Shown piece after piece: positions 24,100 through 31,264 of a DNA stretch of 47,711 nt; the stretch's first letter is position 1, and the number at the start of each line of letters is the position of its first letter. The DNA comes from a virus, in IMG/VR virus record IMGVR_UViG_3300031885_000028, positions 1-47,711 of that record, one strand, 5' to 3'. Under the pieces are notes generated by a model. The model made no database searches. It worked only from the letters and a program-made list of their open reading frames with translations, and was not told the DNA's origin. The position numbers and the translations under genes were made by a program.

Positions 24100-24791
24100 T
24101 TCCCGACCAGCCTCTCGAGATTCGTCTTTTTGCGGATCTTCACGCCAGCCTCGTTGAGAAGATCGATGAATTTCAAGACCTTCTCGCCTTTCGGTTCCGT
24201 CAGGCCACAGCCCTTCGAATCCGCCCCGATCGTCACGAATTCCGGCAGGATCCCGACGATCCATCCGGCTAATATCTCTGGGTCAAAGTCCATGATCGGC
24301 TCGATCGTCACGAAACGGCGAATTCCATGCCGGCGCAGGCCCATCAGAGCCTCTTTTCGCTCCGCCGTTGAAGGCGCGTCCGAGCAAGAGACGGGGGCGT
24401 TTGTCTCTATTGTCGTCCCGACGATATAGTCCCGGGGGAATTTCATCCAAACCAAAAGTTTCAGAAGGCGTCCTGGATTTTTCGTCTGGAAAACATAGGA
24501 GTTTTCGGGGAATTGATTACAATGGTCTAGGATCCTGCCGATCATGCGGTCAGAGACACCATGGGAGAACATGTCGTTCATATGCTCGATAAAGATTGTC
24601 TTCCCGCTGCCGTACTTTACGTGCAATTCGGCTTCGATCAGCCGGATCGGACCGGTGTATTTCTGAGGCCGGCCCTGGCGGGATCTCCCGACGTAGCAAT
24701 AAGAGCATTTGTAGGGGCATTCCCCGCCCAGGTGAGAATGAACGTGCGTCACCCAATCGTACATGTTTCCGTGAGACATTTTAAGGGGCAT
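24096..24791 (-). CDS. Radical SAM protein of the phage Gp37/Gp68 (DUF5131-like) type
   Basis: This encodes 231 residues. The cluster-binding motif C25-x3-C29-x2-C32 (ECPYKCSYCYVG) is that of radical SAM enzymes. 'TIFIEHMNDMF', 'FQTKNPGRLL' and 'RFVTIEPIMDFDPEILAGWI' match the Gp37/Gp68-like phage family. The substrate and reaction are unknown; DNA or nucleotide modification is a reasonable guess. It is the first gene after a TTGG-type promoter (24809-24837), with AAGGAG immediately upstream of the start. Confidence 0.75.
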   Translation of the reverse strand: MPLKMSHGNMYDWVTHVHSHLGGECPYKCSYCYVGRSRQGRPQKYTGPIRLIEAELHVKYGSGKTIFIEHMNDMFSHGVSDRMIGRILDHCNQFPENSYVFQTKNPGRLLKLLVWMKFPRDYIVGTTIETNAPVSCSDAPSTAERKEALMGLRRHGIRRFVTIEPIMDFDPEILAGWIVGILPEFVTIGADSKGCGLTEPKGEKVLKFIDLLNEAGVKIRKKTNLERLVGK

Positions 24792-24808
24792 TTCGTTCTC
24801 CTTGCCCC

Positions 24809-24837
24809 ATTATTGCACGAGCCGGGGGTTTGTCCAA
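24809..24837 (-). promoter_or_regulatory. TTGG-type promoter for the radical SAM gene
   Basis: On the minus strand TTGGAC (24837-24832), exactly 17 bases, then AATAAT (24814-24809), preceded by TGC (extended -10) and followed by GGGG. The start codon of the radical SAM gene is at 24791, so the transcript leader would be about 11 bases and consist mainly of the AAGGAG site. It is one of five matching sites. Confidence 0.65.
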
Positions 24838-24844
24838 ATGCCCG

Positions 24845-25030
24845 TCAATCCCTGGGGTCAATTTCAGGGCCCGTGCCCTTGATTTTTCGCTTTTCATCCT
24901 CAAAAAACCAGGTCCGCGTGGCTATCCACCCGGCGACAAGAAAGCCGGCCAAAAATCCGAACGCAGCCAGGATGAACGCCTGCCATAGGGCTACATTTGG
25001 CATCCCGAGAATTGTCATTATGTGCTTCAT
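24845..25030 (-). CDS. Small membrane protein
   Basis: This encodes 61 residues. A hydrophobic segment spans about residues 14-36 (LWQAFILAAFGFLAGFLVAGWI). The C-terminus is charged (FEDEKRKIKGTGPEIDPRD). One TM segment, N-out or N-in unknown. It lies between the radical SAM gene and small hypothetical genes. No family. Confidence 0.6.
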   Translation of the reverse strand: MKHIMTILGMPNVALWQAFILAAFGFLAGFLVAGWIATRTWFFEDEKRKIKGTGPEIDPRD

Positions 25031-25042
25031 TTTTCCCTTCCG

Positions 25043-25270
25043 TCAAAACGGGAGATTCGCCGGTTTCCTGGCGCGCTTCCTCTTCTTGGCCTGCGGGTAA
25101 TAGACGAACATCCCAGCCCTGAAAAGCCGGTGCAAGATCTTGGCGCTTAGCTGCATCATGAAAGCGGCCGGAGACGCCTTCCCTCCCCAGATTCCCCTCT
25201 CCGGGCAGATGACGGACTTCTTCTTCCGGGCCAGGTTTTCAAGATGTTCGAACGTAGCCACCTTTCTCAT
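25043..25270 (-). CDS. Hypothetical basic protein
   Basis: This encodes 75 residues, with a basic N-terminus (LENLARKKKSV), a central helix (FMMQLSAKILHRLFRAG) and a basic tail (KKRKRARKP). Its stop lies 13 bases before the start of the next gene. Possibly nucleic-acid binding; unknown. Confidence 0.5.
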   Translation of the reverse strand: MRKVATFEHLENLARKKKSVICPERGIWGGKASPAAFMMQLSAKILHRLFRAGMFVYYPQAKKRKRARKPANLPF

Positions 25271-25273
25271 GAC

Positions 25274-25486
25274 CTATCCTCCATTCCTCATGAATTTATG
25301 GCTACGCGGTTTTCCGGGGCACATGATTTCTCCGTTGTGATACCATTTGTCCCGATCTTTAACGGCCTGGTCGAAGGCTTTCATGCAACCCAGAATAAAA
25401 TTAGCTAAAATATAATCCGGGGTGTTGGAGACATTCTCCTGAGAATATTTGTTGATAATGTGTTCTAATTCTTCGTGAAACGTCAT
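25274..25486 (-). CDS. Small phage protein of a common hypothetical family
   Basis: This encodes 70 residues. The N-terminal pattern 'FHEELEHIINKYSQENVSNTPDYILANFILGCMKAFDQAV' is a frequently seen small phage protein of unknown function. GGAG precedes the start. Confidence 0.6.
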   Translation of the reverse strand: MTFHEELEHIINKYSQENVSNTPDYILANFILGCMKAFDQAVKDRDKWYHNGEIMCPGKPRSHKFMRNGG

Positions 25487-25501
25487 GTTTTTTCTCCTTG
25501 T

Positions 25502-25657
25502 CTAGCGGTCACGTCGAGCCTCGAAGATGGCCTTGAGTAATGGGATAACATCAGAACCCTCCTGTCTTAAATTTCCCGTCCGGCCCCGAGAGGCCATCCA
25601 AAGGACGGGCGCAATCGCGTCTTCGGCGCTCCTGAGCATGCGCCACGCGGGAGCCAT
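25502..25657 (-). CDS. Possible small ORF in the leader of the 25486 gene
   Basis: This encodes 51 residues, starting about 70 bases downstream of the promoter at 25733-25761. AAGGGG lies only two bases before the ATG, too close for a good site. The composition is plausible (DAIAPVLWMASRGRTG, KAIFEARRDR). An overlapping 22-codon frame with a better site (AGGAGGG) also ends in ATGA at the next start. At most one of these is likely translated. Confidence 0.35.
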   Translation of the reverse strand: MAPAWRMLRSAEDAIAPVLWMASRGRTGNLRQEGSDVIPLLKAIFEARRDR

Positions 25658-25838
25658 GGCCCCTTAGTGGAACCGCGTCTGCCGTCTGCGAAGGCCAGAT
25701 CTTATCAGCCCAGGCTTCCCTGTTCGCACTCCACTATTGCCTAACCCCTCCCCTTTTCCAAATCCGGTCGGGGCCGCCGAAAAAAGCCAAATCCTAGTGC
25801 AATGATAAGCCCTGCCCCTGCCCTGCCAACCATTGCAA
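25658..25838. other. Short leader and intergenic region upstream of the left-arm small genes
   Basis: It contains the TTGG-type promoter at 25733-25761 and two CAATG-type words (near 25798 and 25830). No convincing gene is seen. The right part borders the stop of the methyltransferase gene at 25839. Confidence 0.6.
25733..25761 (-). promoter_or_regulatory. TTGG-type promoter for the left-arm small genes
   Basis: On the minus strand TTGGAA (25761-25756), 17 bases, AATAGT (25738-25733), followed by GGAG. The usual TGC before the -10 is GGC here. The first downstream frame starts 76 bases later, so this is the only one of the five sites without an immediately adjacent gene start. Confidence 0.55.
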
Positions 25839-26768
25839 TTAGGGGACCAGGGCCAGCTGTACCCATTTAACCCTACGTTCCGCCATCCGGCAATATTCGG
25901 GATTCAGCTCGATTCCGATAAACTCCCGCCCTAATTTCATGGCGACAAGTCCGGTAGTGCCAGCCCCGAAGAACGGGTCGAGGACAACGCCGCCCTTTGG
26001 GCACCCCGCCTTGATACAGATTTCCGGTATCTCCGGCGGGAACGTGGCGAAGTGGGCTTCCTTGAACGGCTTGGTCGTGACTGTCCAGACGCTGCGTTTG
26101 TTGCGCGTGTTGCCCTCCCAAGGCACGCTACCGGCCACGGCGCCAGCACTCTTTCCGTCAGTATCGACCGGGACGCCGCGCGCGCTTGCTGGCTTGCGTT
26201 CCTTGTTCCCGGATTTTCTTAAGTCACCGCCGCCTCTGTCGTGGCCGTTGCCTCGATCATCCACCTGTCCCGGCGCATATGGCCTGCGAAGATCATCTCC
26301 AGCCGGTTCCTGAATCGCTTCGCTGTCAAAGTAGTACCTCTCCGACTTCGAGAGCAGGAACACGTATTCGTGGCTCTTGGTGCAGCGGTCGCGCACCGAC
26401 TCGGGCATTGGATTGGGCTTCGCCCAAATGATGTCCTGCCGGAGATACCAGCCGTCTGCTTGCAGGGCGAAGGCCACGCGCCAGGGGATGCCAACGAGGT
26501 CTTTCGGCTTGAGTCCTTTGGTTCTCAGCCCATGGTAAGAGTCTCCGAGGTTCAAAAATAAAACCCCGTCCTTCCTCAGCACCCGCCGGACTTCGCGGAA
26601 TACCTCGACCATATTGGCAACGTATTCCTCCGGCGTTTTCTCTAGCCCGAGTTGGCCGGGAACGCCGTAATCTCGCAACCCCCAATACGGCGGCGACGTG
26701 ACGCAACAATGGACCGACTCATCCGGCAGTTTGCGGAGTTCAGCCAGGCAGTCGCCGAGGATGATCAT
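25839..26768 (-). CDS. DNA methyltransferase, beta-class (TSPPYW)
   Basis: This encodes 309 residues from the ATG at 26768, chosen because GGAGGA lies six bases upstream and the promoter ends just before it; an in-frame extension to 27293 runs through the repeat-rich region and is spurious. Catalytic TSPPYW is at residues 24-29 and the SAM-binding DPFFGAGTTG at about 264-273. This motif order (catalytic first) is the beta class, with SPPY typical of N4-cytosine or N6-adenine methylation. It probably protects phage DNA from host restriction. No partner endonuclease is present. Target recognition region about 60-250. Confidence 0.85.
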   Translation of the reverse strand: MIILGDCLAELRKLPDESVHCCVTSPPYWGLRDYGVPGQLGLEKTPEEYVANMVEVFREVRRVLRKDGVLFLNLGDSYHGLRTKGLKPKDLVGIPWRVAFALQADGWYLRQDIIWAKPNPMPESVRDRCTKSHEYVFLLSKSERYYFDSEAIQEPAGDDLRRPYAPGQVDDRGNGHDRGGGDLRKSGNKERKPASARGVPVDTDGKSAGAVAGSVPWEGNTRNKRSVWTVTTKPFKEAHFATFPPEIPEICIKAGCPKGGVVLDPFFGAGTTGLVAMKLGREFIGIELNPEYCRMAERRVKWVQLALVP

Positions 26769-26786
26769 GCAAGTCCTCCATGCCCC

Positions 26787-26815
26787 ACTATTGCATGGCA
26801 ATGCCTCTTTCCCAA
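26787..26815 (-). promoter_or_regulatory. TTGG-type promoter for the methyltransferase gene
   Basis: On the minus strand TTGGGA (26815-26810), 17 bases, TGC-AATAGT (26792-26787), then GGGG. The methyltransferase ATG is at 26768, giving a leader of about 12 bases that starts just before GGAGGA. Confidence 0.65.
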
Positions 26816-26833
26816 ATGCTCCACAAGCCCCAA

Positions 26834-27393
26834 CCATTGCAATAGGATTTATAGCAAAAATACCCCGAAAATAGCGGGGAAATCTAGGACTATGGTATAT
26901 GCGCTGATCGCCCGAATTCCCACATGCCCTTGCCCATTGCAGGGCCGTAACGCAACGGAGGGCAGGGGGGGGGGGGGCTCGCACAATGGCTCCGGGCTCT
27001 GCAATGGCAAGGCCAAGTGCAATGGCTCCAAGGCCCGAAGCATTGCAAGAGCATAGTGCAATGGTGCCAAGCACTAGGTCCATGGCAATGGTGCCCCAGC
27101 TCCAGCTCCAGCCCCAGTCCCAGCCCCAGTCATGGTGCCCGAGGCCCAGAGCGTGACAGGCTGAGCCATTGCAGGCGCAGAGCGGGGACTGGAGCCTAGC
27201 TCCCAGGGGCGGCGCTTCGCTCGTGGCTGTGCTGGCGCAGGCTGGCACAATGGCGCAGGCGAGGTTGGGGCAATGGCCAGAGGCACATAACAAGGCCCTG
27301 CATAGCGTAGCTCTTAAGGCTTAGCTCTTAAGAGTCTTAAGAGCCTTATCTTAGCTCTTAACGCCGCGGGGCCGCGGCCGGCCGGTGCAATGG
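26834..27393. repeat. Dispersed GCAATGG/CCATTGC array
   Basis: GCAATGG is at 27001, 27019, 27058, 27085, 27270 and 27387; CCATTGC at 26834, 26934 and 27166; one-base variants (ACAATGG) near 26983 and 27247, and GCATTGC at 27040. Nine exact words in 560 bp on two strands is far above the roughly 0.07 expected by simple chance. The word shares TGCAAT...GG with the -10 of the promoter family. Function unknown. Confidence 0.7.
27308..27361. repeat. TAGCTCTTAA direct repeats with inverted arms
   Basis: TAGCTCTTAA occurs at 27308-27317, 27322-27331 and 27352-27361. An inverted partial copy (TTAAGAGC) is at 27337-27344, and CTCTTAAGAG (27325-27334) is a perfect palindrome. A GC-rich palindromic stretch follows immediately. 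This could be a protein-binding operator or a second origin-like site. Confidence 0.65.
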
Positions 27394-27402
27394 TTGACCG
27401 AT

Positions 27403-27431
27403 TTGGGTTTTGGCTGAGCTGATGCAATAGT
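27403..27431 (+). promoter_or_regulatory. TTGG-type rightward promoter for the early arm
   Basis: TTGGGT (27403-27408), 17 bases, TGC-AATAGT (27426-27431), then GAG. The first reading frame starts at 27440, nine bases after the -10, so the transcript would be nearly leaderless. Confidence 0.65.
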
Positions 27432-27439
27432 GAGTCGAA

Positions 27440-27628
27440 ATGACAAACGGAAGGCGGCAAGTTCAAGGACGCAGAAACGAGGACAAGAATTCTATCCCCT
27501 GTTCATTTTGTAGTCGATGTGCCAACTATGGTTTCGGCTGCATCGACTACATCACGAAGGAAGATGAGAGAATCGAGAGAGCGTTCTACGGCCAACTCTC
27601 AAGGCCGGATTGCCTTGAGAGGGATTAA
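27440..27628 (+). CDS. Small Cys-rich protein, first gene of the right arm
   Basis: This encodes 62 residues with a compact Cys set (CSFCSRCANYGFGC, about residues 21-34) that could bind one zinc. It has no Shine-Dalgarno sequence and starts within one or two bases of the expected transcription start, so it would need leaderless initiation. It could instead be spurious, with the RadC-like gene the first real one. Confidence 0.5.
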   Translation: MTNGRRQVQGRRNEDKNSIPCSFCSRCANYGFGCIDYITKEDERIERAFYGQLSRPDCLERD

Positions 27629-27632
27629 CGCG

Positions 27633-28124
27633 ATGGAGAACACGATGAGCTTGCCGTTTTCAAAACGGCCGATTAAGATGAAGGCCTTCGAGCGGCCGGA
27701 TTATCCTGACGGGGCGGTCCTGTCAAGCTCACTGGCGGTCTTCGATGCTTTCAAGGGCTATGCCAGGGCGGACCGCGAGTTTTTCTGCGTCTGCTACCTG
27801 GACGCGAAAAACCGGGCGATAGAGGTCATTGAGGCGAGCGAGGGAACGATTAACCAAGCGGCCGTCTATCCCCGCGAGATCATCAAAGGCGCGCTTATCC
27901 TGGGGGCCGTGTCCATCGTGTGCTTTCATAATCATCCGAGCGGGGACCCGGAGCCTAGCCTATGCGACAAGGAGCTCACCAAGGAAATCGCGTTCGCCTG
28001 TAAATTCATGCAGATTCGGTTTTTAGATCATATCGTCTTAGGAAAGGACTGTTTCTATTCATTCGCAGACAAGGGAGTAATGCAGGACTTCGACCTGCAA
28101 TTCCAATCTTTAGCTAGGAGGTGA
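27633..28124 (+). CDS. RadC-like JAB/JAMM-domain protein
   Basis: This encodes 163 residues from the ATG at 27633 (GAGAGGG upstream); a longer in-frame start at 27519 would overlap the first gene. The metal-binding motif HNHPSGDPEPSLCD holds H99, H101, S109 and D112 in the exact HxH-x7-S-x2-D spacing. RadC-family proteins are common in phages and mobile elements; their biochemical role is unsettled. It sits at the head of the recombination region. Confidence 0.8.
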   Translation: MENTMSLPFSKRPIKMKAFERPDYPDGAVLSSSLAVFDAFKGYARADREFFCVCYLDAKNRAIEVIEASEGTINQAAVYPREIIKGALILGAVSIVCFHNHPSGDPEPSLCDKELTKEIAFACKFMQIRFLDHIVLGKDCFYSFADKGVMQDFDLQFQSLARR

Positions 28125-28130
28125 TTTATT

Positions 28131-28349
28131 ATGATTATCCTGGGTAAGATCAAGCGGGGCGTCAAGTGGCTGGTTGTCTCCGAGTACGACGGAGCGGGCC
28201 ATAAGCGGGGCGAGATCGTCAGTCAACATGCCTCTTATGCTGCGGCCAACAAGCGGGCGCGGCAGTCCACGTTTTGGGCCGTGATATCCATCGAGGATGC
28301 TCGGCTCGATGATTTGGAAAAGCGCCGGGCTCATGCAATGGTGGGGTGA
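28131..28349 (+). CDS. Small hypothetical protein
   Basis: This encodes 72 residues. AGGAGGTGATT precedes the start, one of the strongest ribosome binding sites in the arm. Sequence is basic with a possible beta core (GVKWLVVSEYDGAGHKRGEIV). Unknown. Confidence 0.6.
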   Translation: MIILGKIKRGVKWLVVSEYDGAGHKRGEIVSQHASYAAANKRARQSTFWAVISIEDARLDDLEKRRAHAMVG

Positions 28350-28356
28350 GGCAAGC

Positions 28357-28551
28357 ATGGCAAAAAAAACATTTGTGGTCAAGATCAACCTGGACGGCGA
28401 GGCGTTTCATCCCAGGAATTATGTCGAAGTTGCGAGAATCCTCCGGGACCTTGCCATGCGCGTCGAAGGCTACATGGCGGACGCCTTCATCCTTCAGGAC
28501 ATCAACGGAAACTCCGTCGGTGTCGCCAGCTTCAAGGGCGGTGGGCGCTGA
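28357..28551 (+). CDS. Small hypothetical protein
   Basis: This encodes 64 residues from the ATG at 28357 (GTGAGG upstream). A KTFVVKINLDG strand leads a mixed helix. Its stop forms a TGATG overlap with the next gene. Unknown. Confidence 0.55.
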   Translation: MAKKTFVVKINLDGEAFHPRNYVEVARILRDLAMRVEGYMADAFILQDINGNSVGVASFKGGGR

Positions 28552-28856
28552 TGAGCGAAACAAAGCATACGCCGGGACCGTGGAAGCCTTCCACGGATTA
28601 CAGGCTCAGGTCAATCGACATCGTTGCGTGGAACGCGCAAGGGGAATCGATAGCCAAGATAAAGACGGGGATGCCATTGGGAGACGGCGAAGCCATAGCA
28701 AACGCTCGCCTAATCGCCGCTGCGCCTGAACTGCTGGCGGCCTGTCACTTGGCTCATGTCCGCCTAACGGCTGGAAATCTTGCAGAACAGGCTTTCAATA
28801 AGTCGATTGCAGACAGGATTGAATCCGCCATCAGCAAGGCTGAGGGGAACGGCTGA
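28551..28856 (+). CDS. 'HTPGPW' family phage protein
   Basis: This encodes 101 residues. The N-terminal HTPGPW and the later ANARLIAAAPELLAAC are the signature of a very common phage protein of unknown function. Start and previous stop overlap. Confidence 0.75.
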   Translation: MSETKHTPGPWKPSTDYRLRSIDIVAWNAQGESIAKIKTGMPLGDGEAIANARLIAAAPELLAACHLAHVRLTAGNLAEQAFNKSIADRIESAISKAEGNG

Positions 28857-28857
28857 G

Positions 28858-29043
28858 GTGTGCCGCCGTTGCCCTATATGCGATACGACCTGGCCGGAGA
28901 GCATGTTGAACAGCCAGGGGCTATGCCCCTATTGCCGCGGGGAGGAGGACCGGCCGATGGAGGCCCAGCCTGCGCCTACGCCCAAGGTAGAGCCAGGGGC
29001 GAGAGTTATGCAATTAAATTTATTCGAGAAGGAGACAGAATGA
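28858..29043 (+). CDS. Small zinc-ribbon protein, GTG start
   Basis: This encodes 61 residues. The GTG at 28858 lies two bases after the previous stop, with AGGGG upstream. Knuckles CRRCPIC and CPYC are about 20 residues apart. The C-terminus ends in a short Asn/Leu/Phe helix (MQLNLFEKETE). Confidence 0.6.
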   Translation: MCRRCPICDTTWPESMLNSQGLCPYCRGEEDRPMEAQPAPTPKVEPGARVMQLNLFEKETE

Positions 29044-29237
29044 GCGGAGAACGATGCGCATACGCGCTATACACCGAGAACAGGCCGGACATGGGTCCAA
29101 GCGTCGTCGTCAGGCTAAATCTGCGAATGGCCCAGCTTGTGGCGGATGCGCTGGAGATCATCAATCCCGAAGAAGAGATCAACGAGCGGGACGCGAGAGA
29201 GCTCGCCGGGGACATCAGAAAAGCGATGGGAGGTTGA
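29040..29237 (+). CDS. Small hypothetical protein
   Basis: This encodes 65 residues. Its ATG overlaps the previous TGA (ATGA), with GAAGGAG upstream. Mixed helix with an acidic end (INPEEEINERDARELAGDI). Unknown. Confidence 0.55.
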   Translation: MSGERCAYALYTENRPDMGPSVVVRLNLRMAQLVADALEIINPEEEINERDARELAGDIRKAMGG

Positions 29238-29239
29238 CC

Positions 29240-29887
29240 ATGGACAAACGAATCAAAATCCGTTACGAAGGTAAGCGCGGGTGTGGATACCGGAAGAAGG
29301 AAGCGCTCTATATCGTCAATTTCGATGGAGCCATGGCCCCCTGCGGGAAGATGCCCGTGGCCCTGGACGTCTGCCCGGTCTGCGGCGAAGGGATCAAGCC
29401 TGCGCGAGCCGTCTGGACATGGGTTGACGGTGATGTGCTTCTCAAGGAAGCGATTATGAAGACCTGTAGCTTGAAGGTCTGCCCGTCCTCCTGTCCGCTG
29501 TCGGCCAAGGCATTGGTCGGCGGCGAGAAGGTCGGCCAGGTCGGGCTGACCTGGATCGGAGAGAGGCATTATCCCACGCCGGCCGATTTCATGAAAGAGG
29601 CCGCGGCAATGGGAATCTCCAGGCGGATCAAGACCATCCCCAAAGGCTTCGCTCTTGGCAAGACCTGGGCTCTGCTGGCCCACAGGCTGGCGATCCCGGC
29701 CGCGGAGAAGGGCAAGGAGGCCACGGCGGGGATATTCTTCATGTACCGGCCGACCGCCATCGAGTACGTCTGCAAGGGCACCGAGACGAAGGAAGAGATC
29801 GACGCCCTGACCAAGCGGGGCCTGACGCCGGTCATGGTCGAGAATCCGCCGAAGGAAGCGCCGCCCGAGGAAAAGGAGTGGATTTGA
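29240..29887 (+). CDS. Cys-rich hypothetical protein
   Basis: This encodes 215 residues; AGGTTGACC precedes the ATG at 29240. It holds CGYRK, CGKM, CPVCGEG (about 46-51) and a second cluster (CSLKVCPSSCP), enough for two zinc sites. The C-terminal half is Lys/Ala-rich helix, then a Pro/Glu tail. Possibly a nucleic-acid-binding accessory to the recombination genes; unknown. Confidence 0.6.
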   Translation: MDKRIKIRYEGKRGCGYRKKEALYIVNFDGAMAPCGKMPVALDVCPVCGEGIKPARAVWTWVDGDVLLKEAIMKTCSLKVCPSSCPLSAKALVGGEKVGQVGLTWIGERHYPTPADFMKEAAAMGISRRIKTIPKGFALGKTWALLAHRLAIPAAEKGKEATAGIFFMYRPTAIEYVCKGTETKEEIDALTKRGLTPVMVENPPKEAPPEEKEWI

Positions 29888-30075
29888 GCTACTTCATCAT
29901 CCTGGCAATTATGGGGATTGCGCTGGCCCTACAAAAAACCCAGGAGCTTAAGCTACCTGGGGGCTATGAGATAAGCTCACAGCGGAGACAGTTAGTTTAT
30001 AAGTCAAATTGTCCCTATAAGTCAATACCCCAAATAAAAATATTTTATAAAATTGCCTCATCGCTCTTCCCATAG
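29884..30075 (+). CDS. Small membrane protein, start uncertain
   Basis: About 63 residues. GGAG at 29875-29878 is well placed for the TTG at 29884, whose TTGA overlaps the previous stop; GTG at 29878 would be too close. One hydrophobic segment (YFIILAIMGIALAL). A small hairpin (CCCAGG...CCTGGG) lies within it at 29939-29961. Confidence 0.45.
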   Translation: MSYFIILAIMGIALALQKTQELKLPGGYEISSQRRQLVYKSNCPYKSIPQIKIFYKIASSLFP

Positions 30076-30127
30076 GAGACGCGTCTCCCCCAAGAGGACC
30101 AGGCTCGCCAAGCGAAACGGTCATCAT

Positions 30128-30156
30128 TTGGGAAAAACCGACGATCGTGCAATAAT
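30128..30156 (+). promoter_or_regulatory. TTGG-type promoter for the recombination genes
   Basis: TTGGGA (30128-30133), 17 bases, TGC-AATAAT (30151-30156), then GGAG. It drives the 34-residue ORF at 30168 and the RecT-like gene after it. Confidence 0.7.
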
Positions 30157-30167
30157 GGAGAAGAAAG

Positions 30168-30272
30168 ATGCGTAAAGTAAATTGGGATGTTGCGATCAGG
30201 CTAGGCGGCTGGGGCGTCATGCTCCTGGCCGTCGGTTTCTTTTGGGCCTGGATCATAAGTCTAATTTTCTAG
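30168..30272 (+). CDS. 34-residue membrane peptide
   Basis: The product starts MRKVNWDVAIRLGGWGVM and ends in a hydrophobic helix (LLAVGFFWAWIISLIF). It starts 12 bases after the -10, with a purine-rich upstream (GGAGAAGAAAG). It is the first frame of the transcript that also carries the RecT-like gene, eight bases downstream. Too short for most gene callers. Confidence 0.45.
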   Translation: MRKVNWDVAIRLGGWGVMLLAVGFFWAWIISLIF

Positions 30273-30280
30273 GAGGATAA

Positions 30281-31264
30281 ATGGCAGAAGAAAAGACCGC
30301 ACAATTGGTCAAAATGTCGTCCGGGGATGTCGTTGAGCTCTCGCGAAACGTGCCCGGAATGATGGAGCTCGCCAGGGCTCTTTTCAAGTCCGGGATGTTC
30401 CCCGAGATCCAAAACGAGTTCCAAGTCCTGGTCAAGATCGAGTATGGCCGGGAGCTCGGGATTCAGCCGCTCCAGGCGCTCCAGACGATCGACGTCATCA
30501 AGGGGCACCTGGCAATCAGGTCACAGCTTATGCTCGCCCTTTTCCAGCAACGCGGGGGAAGGATCAAGATCACGCAGAAGGACAAACAGGGGAGCATCGT
30601 CGTCTTCTCAATAGGCGACCGCGAGCCCCTTACGGATCAATTCATGTGGGAAGACGTGGTCCGGGCCGGACTCGCCGGGAAGGATACCTACAAAAACTAT
30701 CCGACCGACATGATGTATGCTCGTTGCATATCCCGTGGTATCAAAGCATACGATCCGGCGTCTGTCCTGGGCCTGGTGTCCGTCGAAGAAGCGATCGACC
30801 TGGAGCCCGTCGCGGGGACGGCACCGGCCGCGATCGAAGTCAAGACCTACGCCCTGCCGACCGGTGAGCCCAAGCCCGAGAAGCCGGAGAAACCAAAGAA
30901 GGCCAAAAAGGAAGAGCCCCCGATCGAGCAGACGAAAGCCGAGCCTCCGGCCGCGGCGGGGCCCGAGAAGCCTGCCGAGAAAGCCCAGGCACCCAAGCCT
31001 GAGGACGTCGAGCCCGAGATCGTCAAGCCTATGCTTTCGGCAGATGCCGAGCCCCATCCGATGATCGCCGAACTCCTGGAGAAGATCGCCAAGAAATTCA
31101 ACCGGGCAGACCTCAAGGATAAGCTGATCGCCAAGACCGAAGGCAAGTACCAGGTCAAGATCAAGAATTTCCCCGCAGACCTGACCGAAGATCAAGCATG
31201 GTGGGTCGTCGGGGTCCTAGACAACACCTGGCAGAGAGAAGAGGCGCTCCTGTGCCAACGGTAG
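30281..31264 (+). CDS. recT: RecT-type single-strand annealing protein
   Basis: This encodes 327 residues. Residues about 20-180 are the annealing core: EYGRELGIQPLQALQTI followed by a GHLAIRSQLMLALF segment, and YPTDMMYARCISRGIKAYDP with LGLVSVEEA, all typical of RecT-family proteins. A Lys/Pro/Glu linker (about 190-245) leads to a C-terminal helix region, as in proteins that bind single-stranded DNA partners. AGGAGG precedes the start. It overlaps the nuclease gene by 13 bases, so the two form a recombination pair. Confidence 0.8.
   Translation: MAEEKTAQLVKMSSGDVVELSRNVPGMMELARALFKSGMFPEIQNEFQVLVKIEYGRELGIQPLQALQTIDVIKGHLAIRSQLMLALFQQRGGRIKITQKDKQGSIVVFSIGDREPLTDQFMWEDVVRAGLAGKDTYKNYPTDMMYARCISRGIKAYDPASVLGLVSVEEAIDLEPVAGTAPAAIEVKTYALPTGEPKPEKPEKPKKAKKEEPPIEQTKAEPPAAAGPEKPAEKAQAPKPEDVEPEIVKPMLSADAEPHPMIAELLEKIAKKFNRADLKDKLIAKTEGKYQVKIKNFPADLTEDQAWWVVGVLDNTWQREEALLCQR

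Larger units (their letters stand above)
26769..27439. other. Divergent control region, 671 bp without a convincing gene
   Basis: It separates the two arms of the genome. It contains an outward promoter at each end (26787-26815 on minus; 27403-27431 on plus), at least nine GCAATGG/CCATTGC words between 26834 and 27393, a run of 13 G at 26965-26977, a CAGCYC hexamer run (about 27098-27132), three TAGCTCTTAA repeats (27308-27361) and a GC-rich palindromic stretch (27363-27384). Open frames here are low complexity and appear spurious. Confidence 0.8.

Noticed and set aside
26769-27293. Upstream extension of the methyltransferase to 27293
   Set aside because: It runs through repeats and GC-rich low-complexity DNA; the ATG at 26768 has the promoter and ribosome binding site.
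29939-29961. CCCAGG...CCTGGG hairpin as a terminator
   Set aside because: No T-run follows on the plus strand, and it lies within the reading frame of a small membrane protein.
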